A DNA stretch of 64,000 bases, from assembly GCA_020809705.1 (NCBI GenBank), contig CP085828.1, forward strand, positions 62,001 through 126,000. Reading direction: 5' to 3'. Origin of the DNA: Calonectria ilicicola. Its lineage: Eukaryota > Ascomycota > Sordariomycetes > Hypocreales > Nectriaceae. Below are positions 1-9,600 of the stretch, in pieces (within the stretch, counting starts at the first letter, position 1; the number at the start of each line of letters is the position of its first letter). Below the pieces are notes generated by a model that did not search any database, was not told the origin of the DNA, and saw nothing but the letters and a program-made list of their open reading frames with translations. The translations under genes were made by a program, and so were the position numbers.

Positions 1-370
1 AAATATCGTCTGACTTGGTGGGTCGGAAATCTCAACATTGTCCACTGTATTGTTATTAGCCGTTCATGAAGTTTTTCTGCCTTGCTGTGACTGTCCCTAG
101 ACCTTGCTTTCATTTGTAGGAACCAGATGCGAAACCCGTAGATATCCTAAAGGCCGATTTTCTGGTTCACCGAAAGAGAATGCTGATTTCTTCGAAATGT
201 TATCGACGGAAAAGTCGGAATTACCGGTGGGGAGTTGGAAAAGAATACACACACGCTTTTCCGACTATGCGATAAGAAATAGCCATTATTTTGTCACGAG
301 CTTGCGAATCCGACCTTTTTTGATCTAATGAAACTTCAACGAAGATCAATTTACCGCCTTCTGCAGAACT
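1..370. promoter_or_regulatory. Upstream region of the hydroxyacid dehydrogenase gene
   Basis: No supportable coding exon is visible here; the short open frames do not resemble any protein family. The stretch carries several CGG/CCG triplets, including CGGAATTACCG at 216-226, an inverted CGG-N5-CCG pair of the type bound by Zn2Cys6 regulators. Such a regulator gene lies at 15225-18034, but a link between the two is only inference. Confidence 0.35.
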
Positions 371-1558
371 ATGCCACGACCACGAGTATTGCTTCTTGGT
401 GAAATAAAACAGTGAGTAGAAATCTGCTTCTAAATTACGTGGACGAATCCCTGAAAGGTGTAGTGCCAAGGCTGAATGGCAGGCTTTGGGGACCCTGGCC
501 GACATTCTAGAGCCTACGGTAAGTGATCGGGAGGAGTTTATCCGACAGTGTCAACTAGGCACCTTTGATGGTACTGTCGCGATATACAGAACATGGTCTA
601 GCGCCCAAGCCACAGGAAACTTTGATCAAGAGTTGGTGGAGTCTCTACCTTCTACCGTCCAATTTATCTCACATAATGGTCAGAAGTATAACGCGATTAA
701 TGGTATATAGTCTTACACGTCTGCAGGTGCCGGATATGACCAAATTGATGTGATCGCATGTTCAAAGAGAAATATTTCTGTATCCAACGTACCATCGGCT
801 GTCGATGATGCAACTGCTGACACTGGAATATTTTTGATGCTCGCTGCCTTGCGTGGATTCAACCATGGTATGATGAGCCTTCGAAGGTTGGAGTGGAGAG
901 GAAGCCCTCCACCTTCCCTTGGCCATGACCCGCAAGGGAAAACGCTTGGCATAATCGGATGTGGCGGAATTGGTAGAAACATGGCATTGAAAGCAAAAGC
1001 CTTTGGGATGAGGGTGGTTTACCACAACCGATCTAAATTGGCAGATGACGCGGAAGCGGAATATGTAGAATTGGATCGGTTGCTGGAAACAAGCGATGTT
1101 ATTTCTCTAGGACTCCCCCTCAATGTGAGTTGCTGGGAATATGAACATGTTAACATCAAGTCTGACAAGCCAGTCCAAAACCAGACACTTCTTATCCTTT
1201 CGTGAGTTTGATAAAATGAAGGATGGAGTTGTCATCGTCAACACTTCACGAGGCGCTATTATCAACGAAGAGGCATTAGTCACAGCTCTCGGGAGCGGAA
1301 AGGTTTGGTCTTGCGGGCTAGATGTCTTCGAAAACGAACCCTCGGTGCATTCTGGATTGATCTCTCATCCACGAGCCGTTCTGCTCCCACATATGGGAAC
1401 ATTCACTGTAGAAGTAACTCTCTCTAGGGCTGACGTGATGAAGATTCTAATAATTTGCAATTTAGACACACCAAAAGATGGAGAGGCGTTGCGTTGCCAA
1501 TGTGCGATCAGCTTTGGAGAATGGATATCTTCAGGATCAAGTGCCAGAGCAGCTTTAA
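371..1558 (+). CDS. D-isomer-specific 2-hydroxyacid dehydrogenase (NAD(P)-dependent), 328 aa
   Basis: Five exons join into one frame: 371-411, 464-678, 727-1124, 1174-1413, 1466-1558, all introns GT-AG and 48-52 bp. The product is full length for fungal glyoxylate/hydroxypyruvate reductase-like enzymes, which interconvert 2-keto acids and D-2-hydroxy acids in the cytosol. The dinucleotide-fold motif GIIGCGGIG lies near residues 160-168. The catalytic Arg is in NTSRG (about 244), the Glu in VFENEP (about 273) and the His in LPHMG (291). The start ATG gives the typical short beta-strand MPRPRVLLLGE and the tail ends in the family-like VPEQL. The first and last exons are too short to stand out as open frames and were found by splice logic. 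It converges on the MFS gene to its right. The exact substrate cannot be read from sequence. Confidence 0.9.
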
Positions 1559-2008
1559 ACGGGGAAAGCGAAAATACACCATTATGATTGATGTTGGAAG
1601 AGGCTGTAGGTGGGAATTGGTCGCTGCAGGTCGTTTTTTTATCCAAATAATGAAAAAAATGAAGTTGTATTTCCTAAAGGTGCCCCAACGTTTGAGTCTG
1701 GGAAGAAAACATCTTCAGTCATAAAGCTTGTTCGAGGCTAGCCTAGAAATTCGAACACATGAAGACGATAAGCAAATTGACAGGATATCCTTTTATATTG
1801 AAATGAATGAGGTGTGGAACAGCCTCTGAATTTCTCATTATGGATTTTACTATGATGCTCGGATGAAATCAAAAGCTAGCCATGTAAACCGTTCAACTTT
1901 ACAGTAAGAATCACCAAGCACCAAGACGAACCTACTTATTTTTGCATTTATATTGGATAGAATTGCAAGACATGGGTTCTCTGATAAATTCCCAATTCAA
2001 CTATTCAA
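1559..2008. other. Convergent intergenic spacer
   Basis: This is the 3' region shared by the dehydrogenase (+) and the MFS gene (-). It is moderately AT-rich, and I see no coding exon, RNA gene or repeat. Confidence 0.5.
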
Positions 2009-3704
2009 TTACAGTGTGTATCTGAATAATGGAGAGCGGTCTCCCATCTTTTCAAGCTCCTCCTCGCTGTAATTCAATCTCACCTCACTCTCAGACATGA
2101 GTCCTCTTTTGCCGTTAATCTTCCAGTAGAGAAATTCCAATATCAAACAAGAGATGATACCCAATGATGCAAATCCAAAGGACGTCCCAAACCCAGTAGG
2201 ATATTTCGGTGCTTCCTTATCAATATAGATATAACTGCCAATAATTCCTCCAATGTTGCCTATACATATCATGTAGGCAATGCCCTGGGCTCGCTTCATA
2301 GGGCCGGCCAAGTTCTCAACAGTCCAAGCGTTACCGCCTGGGTTGATGGGATAAAATCCAATACATGCCAATATCAAGGCAAAATAACAAACCCCAATAT
2401 TATCAGCAATCTTATCCGCTTTAGAGAAAAGAATAGCAAAAGCAACAACAACAAGAGTCTGTGCCCCAACAATAAAGGGCATACGCCATTTGAATCGATC
2501 AGAGAAAACAGCAGAAATGTAAGCCGAAATTGCCCCCACCACATATGGCGGAATCGTCATAAGCTGAGCATTGCTGCTGGTGTAGCCCATATTTTTGATA
2601 ATTTGAGGCATTGTAAACTTCATCCCGTAGTTGGGTGCGCTATTTGACCAGTAGACAAAGGCTTGAAGATACAACTGCCAGTCAAAAATCACAGACTTTG
2701 CAACTTGCCACTTTCTACCTTTCTCTGCTTCTTGAGCGAGACGGCCATTCCCAGGCTGCGTAAGCTTCCGAAGTTCAAGGTATCGAATTTCATCAGCAGT
2801 AAGCCATCGATTGGAGAGAGAGGGTGAGTCAATGAGAAAGAAAAAAGCAGATACTCCAGCGGCAACAGATGCTATTCCCTCAAGAATAAAAATCCACCGC
2901 CACCCAGAAACACCAGCAACCCCGTCCATCTTGACAATAGCAAACGCCAAGAGGCCTGAAAATGCTCCGGCTAGAGCGCTGGATGTGTAAAACAGGGCAA
3001 TTCTCACTTGTGTTTCATTTGGTAGATACCACTGGGAAATAATAAAAACGGCACCCGGAAAGAACCCGGCTCTGCAAGACGTTAGGCCGTTAATCCAAGA
3101 AACAATGCCAATCGACCTACTCAAATATTCCTAGAATAAATCGAACTGCTACCAATTGGCCAAAGTTTTTAACAAGACCAGTAAGCGTCATTACCACTCC
3201 CCAAGTGGTGATGAGAATTCCGAGATAGGTGGACGGTCTCTTGAACCGAAGCAAAAGTTGATTGCTAGGGACCTCTGGAAAATTTAGAAACTACTCCATC
3301 GCGAGCTCTCAGCTTCACGCACCAAGTAGAATGTATGGAATAAAGAATATTGACAGAGCAATATTATACTGTGTGCCAGAAAGTTTGAGGTCGCTCTCTA
3401 GACCTTCTATCTTTGCATTTCCTGTTTCCATGTTAACCAAAGTTCGATTTGGGGAGCACACCGTACTTGCCAATGTTGGCTCGGTCAAGATAAGCCATCA
3501 AGTATAGAAAAGCAAGCATAGGTACCAATCGAATGTCAATCTAACAGAGTTAGAGAGATGCCAATCAAAACTTTTAAATAGACCAACCTTCCACACCAAT
3601 GCTTTTCGTTGCTTTTCTGAAAAGCTGTTGAGAAATATGGCGTCTTCGTCGGATAATGCATTGATAGCCTCGACGTGGCTGGTTTCAACATCTTTGCCCA
3701 CCAT
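2009..3704 (-). CDS. MFS permease, anion:cation symporter (Dal5/Tna1-like) type, 500 aa
   Basis: On the minus strand five exons join: 3704-3588, 3540-3471, 3421-3323, 3274-3121, 3071-2009. The protein is a 12-TM major facilitator whose family imports carboxylates, vitamins or allantoate-like anions at the plasma membrane. Visible hallmarks are LVPMLAFLYLMAYLDRANIG in TM1, QYNIALSIFFIPYILLGEVPSN reduced here to its start QYNIALSIFF in TM2, and EAGFFPG in TM4. Length matches the family norm of about 500 residues. The second intron (3470-3422) has a GC donor, GCAAGT, instead of GT. Only that donor gives the conserved NIGNAKIEG without an insertion. The gene diverges from the aldolase gene across a 563-bp shared promoter. 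The transported compound is unknown. Confidence 0.88.
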
Positions 3705-4267
3705 AGTGAATGCGAAGCACTGCGGAGAATTCTCAGATTTGAGTTGAGCAGATATTCTTCCCAGCAGAAAAGATTCACGATGACCTTGCAATTATTTTCT
3801 TGTTTGTTCCCTCCAACAGTAAGCGGTCTGCTTTTCTAATTTATGCTACAGAGACCTTGTGACCCCCGAGATGCGTTGAGAGCTCCAATTCTACTAAGCC
3901 CAATCAAGTCTACCGGCTCCAGACGGAATTATACCCCATGGGGAGGCGTGCGGAGAGACCCACTAGTTGTAAAATCAGTGTTATTTGCCGTGCTATCCGA
4001 TGTTGCTTGAGTATCGGAAAAGATGGGACATGATCGAGATGGGACCTCCGAAAGTGTTCTTTTCAAAATTCCGATCGGAATTGGTGTCGCATTTTCGGTG
4101 TATTTACGAGCGAAGCAGATTACATCATGGCTAAATTCTTGCGTCGACATCACGAGTAATGTCGAATAAAAGCATTCAGTATTCCTTTATCCAGGAAAAT
4201 CATTGCACTGTTTCACAAGGAATATCGGCTCCCTGTAGTTGGCTGAAGAAGTTCATATTTTATCAAG
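3705..4267. promoter_or_regulatory. Bidirectional promoter between MFS permease and aldolase
   Basis: The 563-bp gap separates the divergent start codons at 3704 (-) and 4268 (+). It contains a perfect 14-bp palindrome ATTCCGATCGGAAT at 4068-4081, a CCG-N2-CGG arrangement, and further CCGA/TCGG triplets nearby (about 4000-4055). Palindromic CGG triplets are classic targets of Zn2Cys6 dimers. Co-regulation of the two flanking genes is inferred. Confidence 0.45.
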
Positions 4268-5296
4268 ATGTCAACCACTGTAACACTCACTCCGCAAATC
4301 AATGCATCATCCCTCGACGCTAGTGAGAAACGGACCGTTGTCAATGGATCACTAAAAGCCATTGATCCACCACAGCTCCAAGTTACTGGCAAAACAAAAA
4401 GTGGTAAATCATTGAAGATCCGCAGTTATCCCATATTTGAAAATCTAAAAGACGAGCGTCTCTACCGCAAGCAACATCTTGCTGCCGCCTTTCGTGTCTT
4501 TGCAGACAGAGGATTCGATGAAGGTGTCGCCGGGCACATTTCTGTCCGAGACCCCATTCTGACTGACCACTTTTGTATGTCCAAAAATGATTCTTTTCCT
4601 GCAGTATCCAACAAAACTGAGAAAAACAATTAACTGTTTTCAAGGGCTTAATCCTCTTTCGATGCATTTTTCCCTGATCAAGGTCTCGGATCTTATTCTT
4701 TGCGACGAGGATGGCAACGTCATTGAAGGAGAGGAGCCTGTAAATGGCGCTGCATTTGCAATTCATTCAGAGATACACAAAGCTCGACCAGATGTTCATG
4801 CAGCCTGTCATGCGCATAGCGTTCATGGAAAGGCATTCTCTGTATTCGGCCGGGAACTCGACATGATTACTCAAGACTCGCTCCGTTTTTACAAGTCCCA
4901 TGCAGTATACACCGATTTCAAGGGCGTTGTGGTTGACTCCGAGGAGGGACAAAGAATAGCCAAGGCGCTCGGCAATGGAAAAGCGGCCATCCTACAGAAC
5001 CATGGTCTTCTCACTGTCGGCGGAAGTGTTGATGAAGCAGCATTTTGGTTCATCAGTCTGGACAAGACGTGTCATGCACAGCTTCTTGCTGATGCTGCTT
5101 CTGCTGCTGGTTACGAAAAGAAGTTTATCGACGAGGATGAAGCAGCATACACAGCGCCACAGGTGGGCGGGCCTGAAAAGGGATGGCTGGCCTTTCAACC
5201 ATGTAAGTCTTTACTCTGTGACTGATAACATATCTCTAATCATAGTTAGATTATGATGAGCAAGTTGCCAAGACTAAGGGGGATTTTCTCAACTAA
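4268..5296 (+). CDS. Class II aldolase/adducin N-terminal domain protein, 303 aa
   Basis: Three exons: 4268-4574, 4645-5202, 5250-5296, with GT-AG introns of 70 and 47 bp. The domain spans roughly residues 65-270. The metal-ligand motif HAH is at about 158-160 and the third His is in LQNHGLLTVGG (about 222), as in fuculose/ribulose-phosphate aldolase-fold enzymes that cleave or epimerise sugar phosphates via a divalent metal. The first intron restores DHFWLNPL across the junction and the last short exon restores the family-like C-terminus PYYDEQVAKTKGDFLN. The N-terminal 60 residues are low-complexity and unlikely to be part of the fold. Fungal members are poorly characterised, so substrate and reaction are uncertain. 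It shares a promoter with the MFS gene. Confidence 0.88.
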
Positions 5297-5659
5297 ACTT
5301 TCAAGACTAGTTCGCTCATAAAGCTGGATTGGGTACATCTGGCATCGTACTATTCAGGTTAATATAACATACCTTAATTGTGGCGTTACAATAAGAACAA
5401 CTGTGAAACTTTATCCTATTTCCTATAATATGGAGCCGCTAATTTTCTCTCTAATATCTTTCAACAAGAATGGGTTTCTCGTTACAATGCAACCCCATGT
5501 AGTGTCTACCTATCCTCGTGCCATACATGATGACACAAATTTATGTACTTACACCATGTTTAGATATAGAATTATTTAAATTATATTTTAAAACAGATGA
5601 TAAAGATGCAATGTTCAGCCGGGCCCTTGAAAGCATTGCAACTTCACAAGTGGTTGCAG
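5297..5659. other. Convergent spacer, AT-rich
   Basis: This is the 3' region between the aldolase (+) and the propeller gene (-). It has A/T runs near 5560-5600. I see no gene or repeat. Confidence 0.45.
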
Positions 5660-6792
5660 TCAAATGCTCCATCTCCGACTTACAAGCCCCTGACCATCAA
5701 ATCCGTATAGAGCAAGAAATTTTGTGCCATCAATTGCTTGCATTGCGGGCCAGTGAGTCCCGACATCGGTAATGTTAGTCGTGCTGCTCCAAGTCAAACC
5801 GCCGTCGGTACTAGTCACAACCTTCATCTGGCCGCCGTCGACATCTTTGCCACCACTAGCCTCGTTCGTCATAAAGTCAACCACCAAGGTCCCGTCCAAG
5901 TTGACCACAGCGGGAGCTCCGGCAGCTCGACTATTAACGGCTGTGTAAATATGACCTCGTGAGTTCCATGTGTATCCATCGTCATCAGAAAGAATGTAAT
6001 TGATTGACATGGGGCCATACTGGGTAGACTCAAAGACGCAGCTGATAAAGGTTAGAAAATGCATATTAGGAAATCTTTCAAATCTTACATGAGCTTTCCA
6101 TCTCCACCGTTGCTGGCAATGCCAACCATGCCATCACGGGCGGAATCAAAGTCGCCACCAGAAACAGTGTAGATTTTGCTCGACCACGTCTTGCCTCCAT
6201 CAGTCGATGTTTTCATAAGGTTATCCTGATCATTTTCGTTGTTTTCCGACGAATAGTAAGCTTGAAGAGTACCATCAGTGGCAATGCGCAGAAAAGGCTC
6301 CCAAAGACCGTTGTAGCCTTTAGCAGCCCGCTCTGCAATGTGTGAGAGGAAAGACCAGGTCTTGCCGCCATCCTCAGACACTGTCACTGTGAGTCTGTAA
6401 TAGGTGTAAGACCCGTTGACCCTATCGTGATTGCGGAATGCATAAAGAATCTTGCCATCGGGCAATACAATCGGAAACGAGTTTGCCAGCTCTCTATCTG
6501 CTGGCAGAGCGCGGTCAACTGAGCCGATTTCCGACCAAGAGTCGCCACCGTTGGTAGACTCTGCGGCAAGAAGAACTGTATAGTCACCCTCTGTGCGTGC
6601 GTATCCTGCAATAATTCGTCCATCATCAAGAACTGTGGTGCGCATGTATGTGCCAGAAGTGGCGACAGTTACAGAGTTGCTCACAGGTTGGACGTCGCGT
6701 TTTGTCAAGCCATTGAGGGGGCGTGCATGCACGAGGCCAGTGACGGCCAGAGAGGCCAAAAGTAGTTGTCGAAAGATGGGCATCATATTCAA
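5660..6792 (-). CDS. Secreted sialidase-superfamily (Asp-box/BNR) beta-propeller protein, GH93-like, 361 aa
   Basis: Two exons on the minus strand: 6792-6089 and 6041-5660, with a GT-AG intron of 47 bp. The N-terminus is a signal peptide (MNMMPIFRQLLLASLAVTGL) followed by a short pro-segment ending in a Kex2-type LTKR site. Five Asp-box repeats are visible: STNGGDSW, SEDGGKTW, STDGGKTW, SDDDGYTW and STDGGLTW. That spacing indicates a six-bladed propeller. WEPFLR and the ARDGMVG segment resemble fungal GH93 exo-arabinanases more than GH33 sialidases, but I cannot confirm family or catalytic residues by eye. It probably acts outside the cell on a plant or microbial glycan. The start could also be the third Met. 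It is convergent with the aldolase. Confidence 0.82.
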
Positions 6793-7382
6793 TGTTGTAC
6801 AAGGTTATACAGTGCTATAGTTCGTGCAAACAGCAACTCCAGCAATTTTAAATACATAATGCGCGATCATAGCAGTCACGATGCAGTGCACAGCCACCAT
6901 GGGATCAAATCAAAGGATCCAACAGCCCAAAATCCTTACTAGCGCATGATCCACCGCCTTATTCGTGGAAATGTGGATGTGATTGCCAAAGAAAGCGCTG
7001 GATGACGCTGATTTGCATTACATCCGCAATCCTTCCTGGGACCCACCGTCAGCAAAATAGGGCTCAAGCCACTCGGTCTTTACTCATTTTGGCAGTGGTC
7101 TTGAGATATTATAAGAATATGACACAAATATCTGATACATCAACGTAATTCTCTCCCAATTGGAGTGTGATTCAATCCAGGCTATTGAGTAGCATTACAA
7201 CCAACGCAAGCCAACGACGGCGCAACAGCACCCAGTAGCATTCTCGTATCAGAATCAAAACTAAGATGGGTTTAACTGAGTGGTTTATTGCTGTTCTAAT
7301 ACCCAATTAACTGTAAAATTTCAGCAGCTTAAATGAAATGAGTTAGCCGGAGACAATGCATGTCGGCTCAGTTACACTTGGC
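6793..7382. promoter_or_regulatory. Upstream region of the propeller gene
   Basis: This 590-bp non-coding stretch lies between the start codon at 6792 and the hAT element. I see no exon or tRNA. It ends with the left target duplication CACTTGGC (7375-7382). Confidence 0.4.
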
Positions 7383-8393
7383 CAGCGCTGCGGTCAATTC
7401 AAATCTCAAACAGGATTTTCACATTTGAATTGAAGGGATTCGCATTTGAATTGAGGCCTTCCGATTTGAATTGATTGAATTGAATTGAGATAATTTGAAT
7501 CACGTGCCGTATCACATGTCAGTCATCCAGTGTTTTAAACACTCAATAGCTTCCAAGGTCTCATCAGCTAGGCTGTGCCGTTGTGACCCTATTGTTAGCT
7601 TAGCTTGACTAAATATACGTTCACATTCGGCTGACATTGACGGTATTGTAAGGATATCTATCGCCATTCGACTTATTAAAGGAAAAGCCTGCTTTTGCTG
7701 TTGCCAAAAGGCGATTGGGTTATCCAGCTTTTCAGGGGCCCTACCAAGCCAAGTGTTCAATTCGTGTACAGCCGGGCCATCGCTTTTGGTTGGGTTCTCA
7801 TAGAAATCATTGGGAAGAAGGTCAGGCAGGGAACCGTCACGTTTATCAGGGAAATCTGTGGCCTGGGGCTGTTGATGCTGCTCACTAATAGCCCAACCGT
7901 CAAAAAAGAAGCTTCGAAATCGGTCAATGATGAGATTTGCTTTAAATGGCTCCACACGGCGATCGGAGAGGCTAGAAAATGACCAATATGACAGTTCTGA
8001 ACATCATAAACAAAGGCATAATAACGCAATAGGCAAAAATGGCCGTATTTTGTGGTGTTGTGGAGGGTAGTTTTGTGTGTGATGTGCAGGAAAAGGTGAG
8101 GTTAGTGAGAATTCCTTCGTGGTTGAAAAATCATGGTCATGTGACCGATCATGTGACCCGAGCTATACCGCTTTAGGCGATGACTAAGCAGGAAATTCCT
8201 CCCGGGTAAACCACATCAAAGACACCAAAACTCAGCCAAAAAATCACACATCTACACTAAATACCCTATATCTAGCTCAATCAATTCAATCAAATTGATC
8301 GTTGTATTTGATTTGAATTGAATACCCGTTTTCCCGATTTGAATTGAATTGATTTGAATTGAATTGAGGCGATTTGAATTGACCGCAGCGCTG
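7383..8393 (-). mobile_element. hAT-type DNA transposon, internally deleted, 1,011 bp
   Basis: The ends are inverted repeats of about 23 bp starting CAGCGCTGCGGTCAATTC. Perfect 8-bp direct repeats CACTTGGC flank it (7375-7382 and 8394-8401), the hAT target-site length. Inside both ends the motif ATTTGAATTGA is repeated many times in varying orientation (7395-7500 and 8280-8385), typical of subterminal transposase binding sites. It encodes only a C-terminal transposase piece, so it cannot move alone but may be moved in trans. Base composition is normal and it sits inside the gene island. Confidence 0.92.
7512..8003 (-). pseudogene. hAT transposase, C-terminal dimerisation-domain fragment
   Basis: The open stretch reaches back to a stop at about 8006 and ends at 7512, giving some 160 codons. 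The conserved hAT C-terminal block is present: NPIAFWQQQKQAFPLISRMA, then IPSMSAECERIFSQAKLTI and LEAIECLKHWM. The catalytic and BED-finger parts of a normal 600-800-residue transposase are missing. There is no clear ATG; the longest candidate begins at a GTG. I regard it as the leftover 3' end of the gene in an internally deleted element. Confidence 0.85.
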
Positions 8394-8584
8394 CACTTGG
8401 CCCCGTTGAGGCAGCGACCGACTGCGCCCACGTTCACATCTGACTGCAAGCAGGCTTGAAAATTGCAATAGCACGTGTGTCAGTTATATGATTTCTATAG
8501 TATTTGACTTAGAAATCAACAATTTACTGAATGTGATTTATGGAATAAAACAACGAAACAATTCACATCAGAACTATCAATGTT

Positions 8585-9600
8585 TTATCGAGCAGTAAGC
8601 CCACCATCAACCTGCAAGAATCCTCCCGTCATCCAACTAGCAGTGTCGCTCGCAAGAACCAAAACGGCTTTAGCGACGTCTTCTGCTGTTCCAAGACTGG
8701 GCCATGGGTGGGAAGCGTACAACCTCTCTCTCGACTCATCATGCTCTAAATACGGCCGGACCATTGCCGTGGTCAAAAATCCAGGGCAGACGGCATTAAC
8801 ATGAATCTTATCCTCCGCATAATCAACAGCTACCTGGCGAGTGAGCTGCATTATGGCGCCTTTACTAGCGCAGTAAGAAGCTTTCACAAAATGTTAGTAT
8901 TTTCTTATCAGAGGTGGATCCTCACATACGCAATTTAGCAATCCCAACTTGACCTGCCACAGAACTAATATTGACAACCCATCCCCGCTCTCCTGACTCG
9001 CGAGGAACCTGCTTCATCATTTGTGCAATGGCATATTTCATGCCTAAGAATGTTCCTCGGGCATTTACAGTCTTTTTATGTCAGGTAATTGTTTTTTTTT
9101 CATTATTTGGACTGTGGAAAAACTTGCCATGGTCTTTTCAAATCTTTCGAGTGGTTCATCAGCGATCCTGGCCGGCGCAAGAAAGATACCAGCATTGTTA
9201 ACCATGCTAAATATAATAGATTAGCCACCCAGATGCTCAATGCTTGCAATTCCAATTCAGACTTACATATCTAGACGGCCAAATTGGCTTACGGCCGCTT
9301 CAACCAAAGCTTTGACGTCATCTTCGGAGGTTACATCGGCCCTCTGGAAAACCGCCTTGCCCCCGCGCTGTTCAATTAGTAGGTGCGTTTGGATGGTATT
9401 GTCTTCATAGCCCCCCGACCTGACGTCTTGGTTAAGATCGCTGCAAACAACGTGTGCGCCTTCGGACGCAAGCAACAGCGCTATGGCTCTGCCATTTCCG
9501 GATGAAGAACCCGTGACGATGGCCACTCGACCAGCAATACTAACAATATTAGTTCCATGTTTGTAAAGCGTCAGTATCTTTACCTTAAAATTCCAGACAT
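8585..9600 (-). CDS. Short-chain dehydrogenase/reductase (classical SDR), 268 aa
   Basis: Five exons on the minus strand: 9600-9584, 9539-9267, 9206-9128, 9071-8930, 8880-8585. The first exon is only 17 nt. The third intron (9127-9072) has a GC donor, GCAAGT, which alone keeps the frame and gives EKTM-TVNARGTFLG. All classical SDR landmarks are present: TGSSSGNG cofactor motif (15-22), NNAG (about 100-103), catalytic Ser in NISSVAG (about 160), YCASK with Tyr 173 and Lys 177, and the PGF loop. The C-terminus GGFLQVDGG is standard. It oxidises or reduces an alcohol/ketone with NAD(P)(H); substrate unknown. Its right side faces a long empty stretch, and the hAT element lies just beyond its 3' end. 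Confidence 0.9.

Noticed and set aside
8252..8474. Open frames over the ATTTGAATTGA repeats (Asn/Ile-rich text)
   Set aside because: They are translations of the hAT subterminal repeats, not genes.
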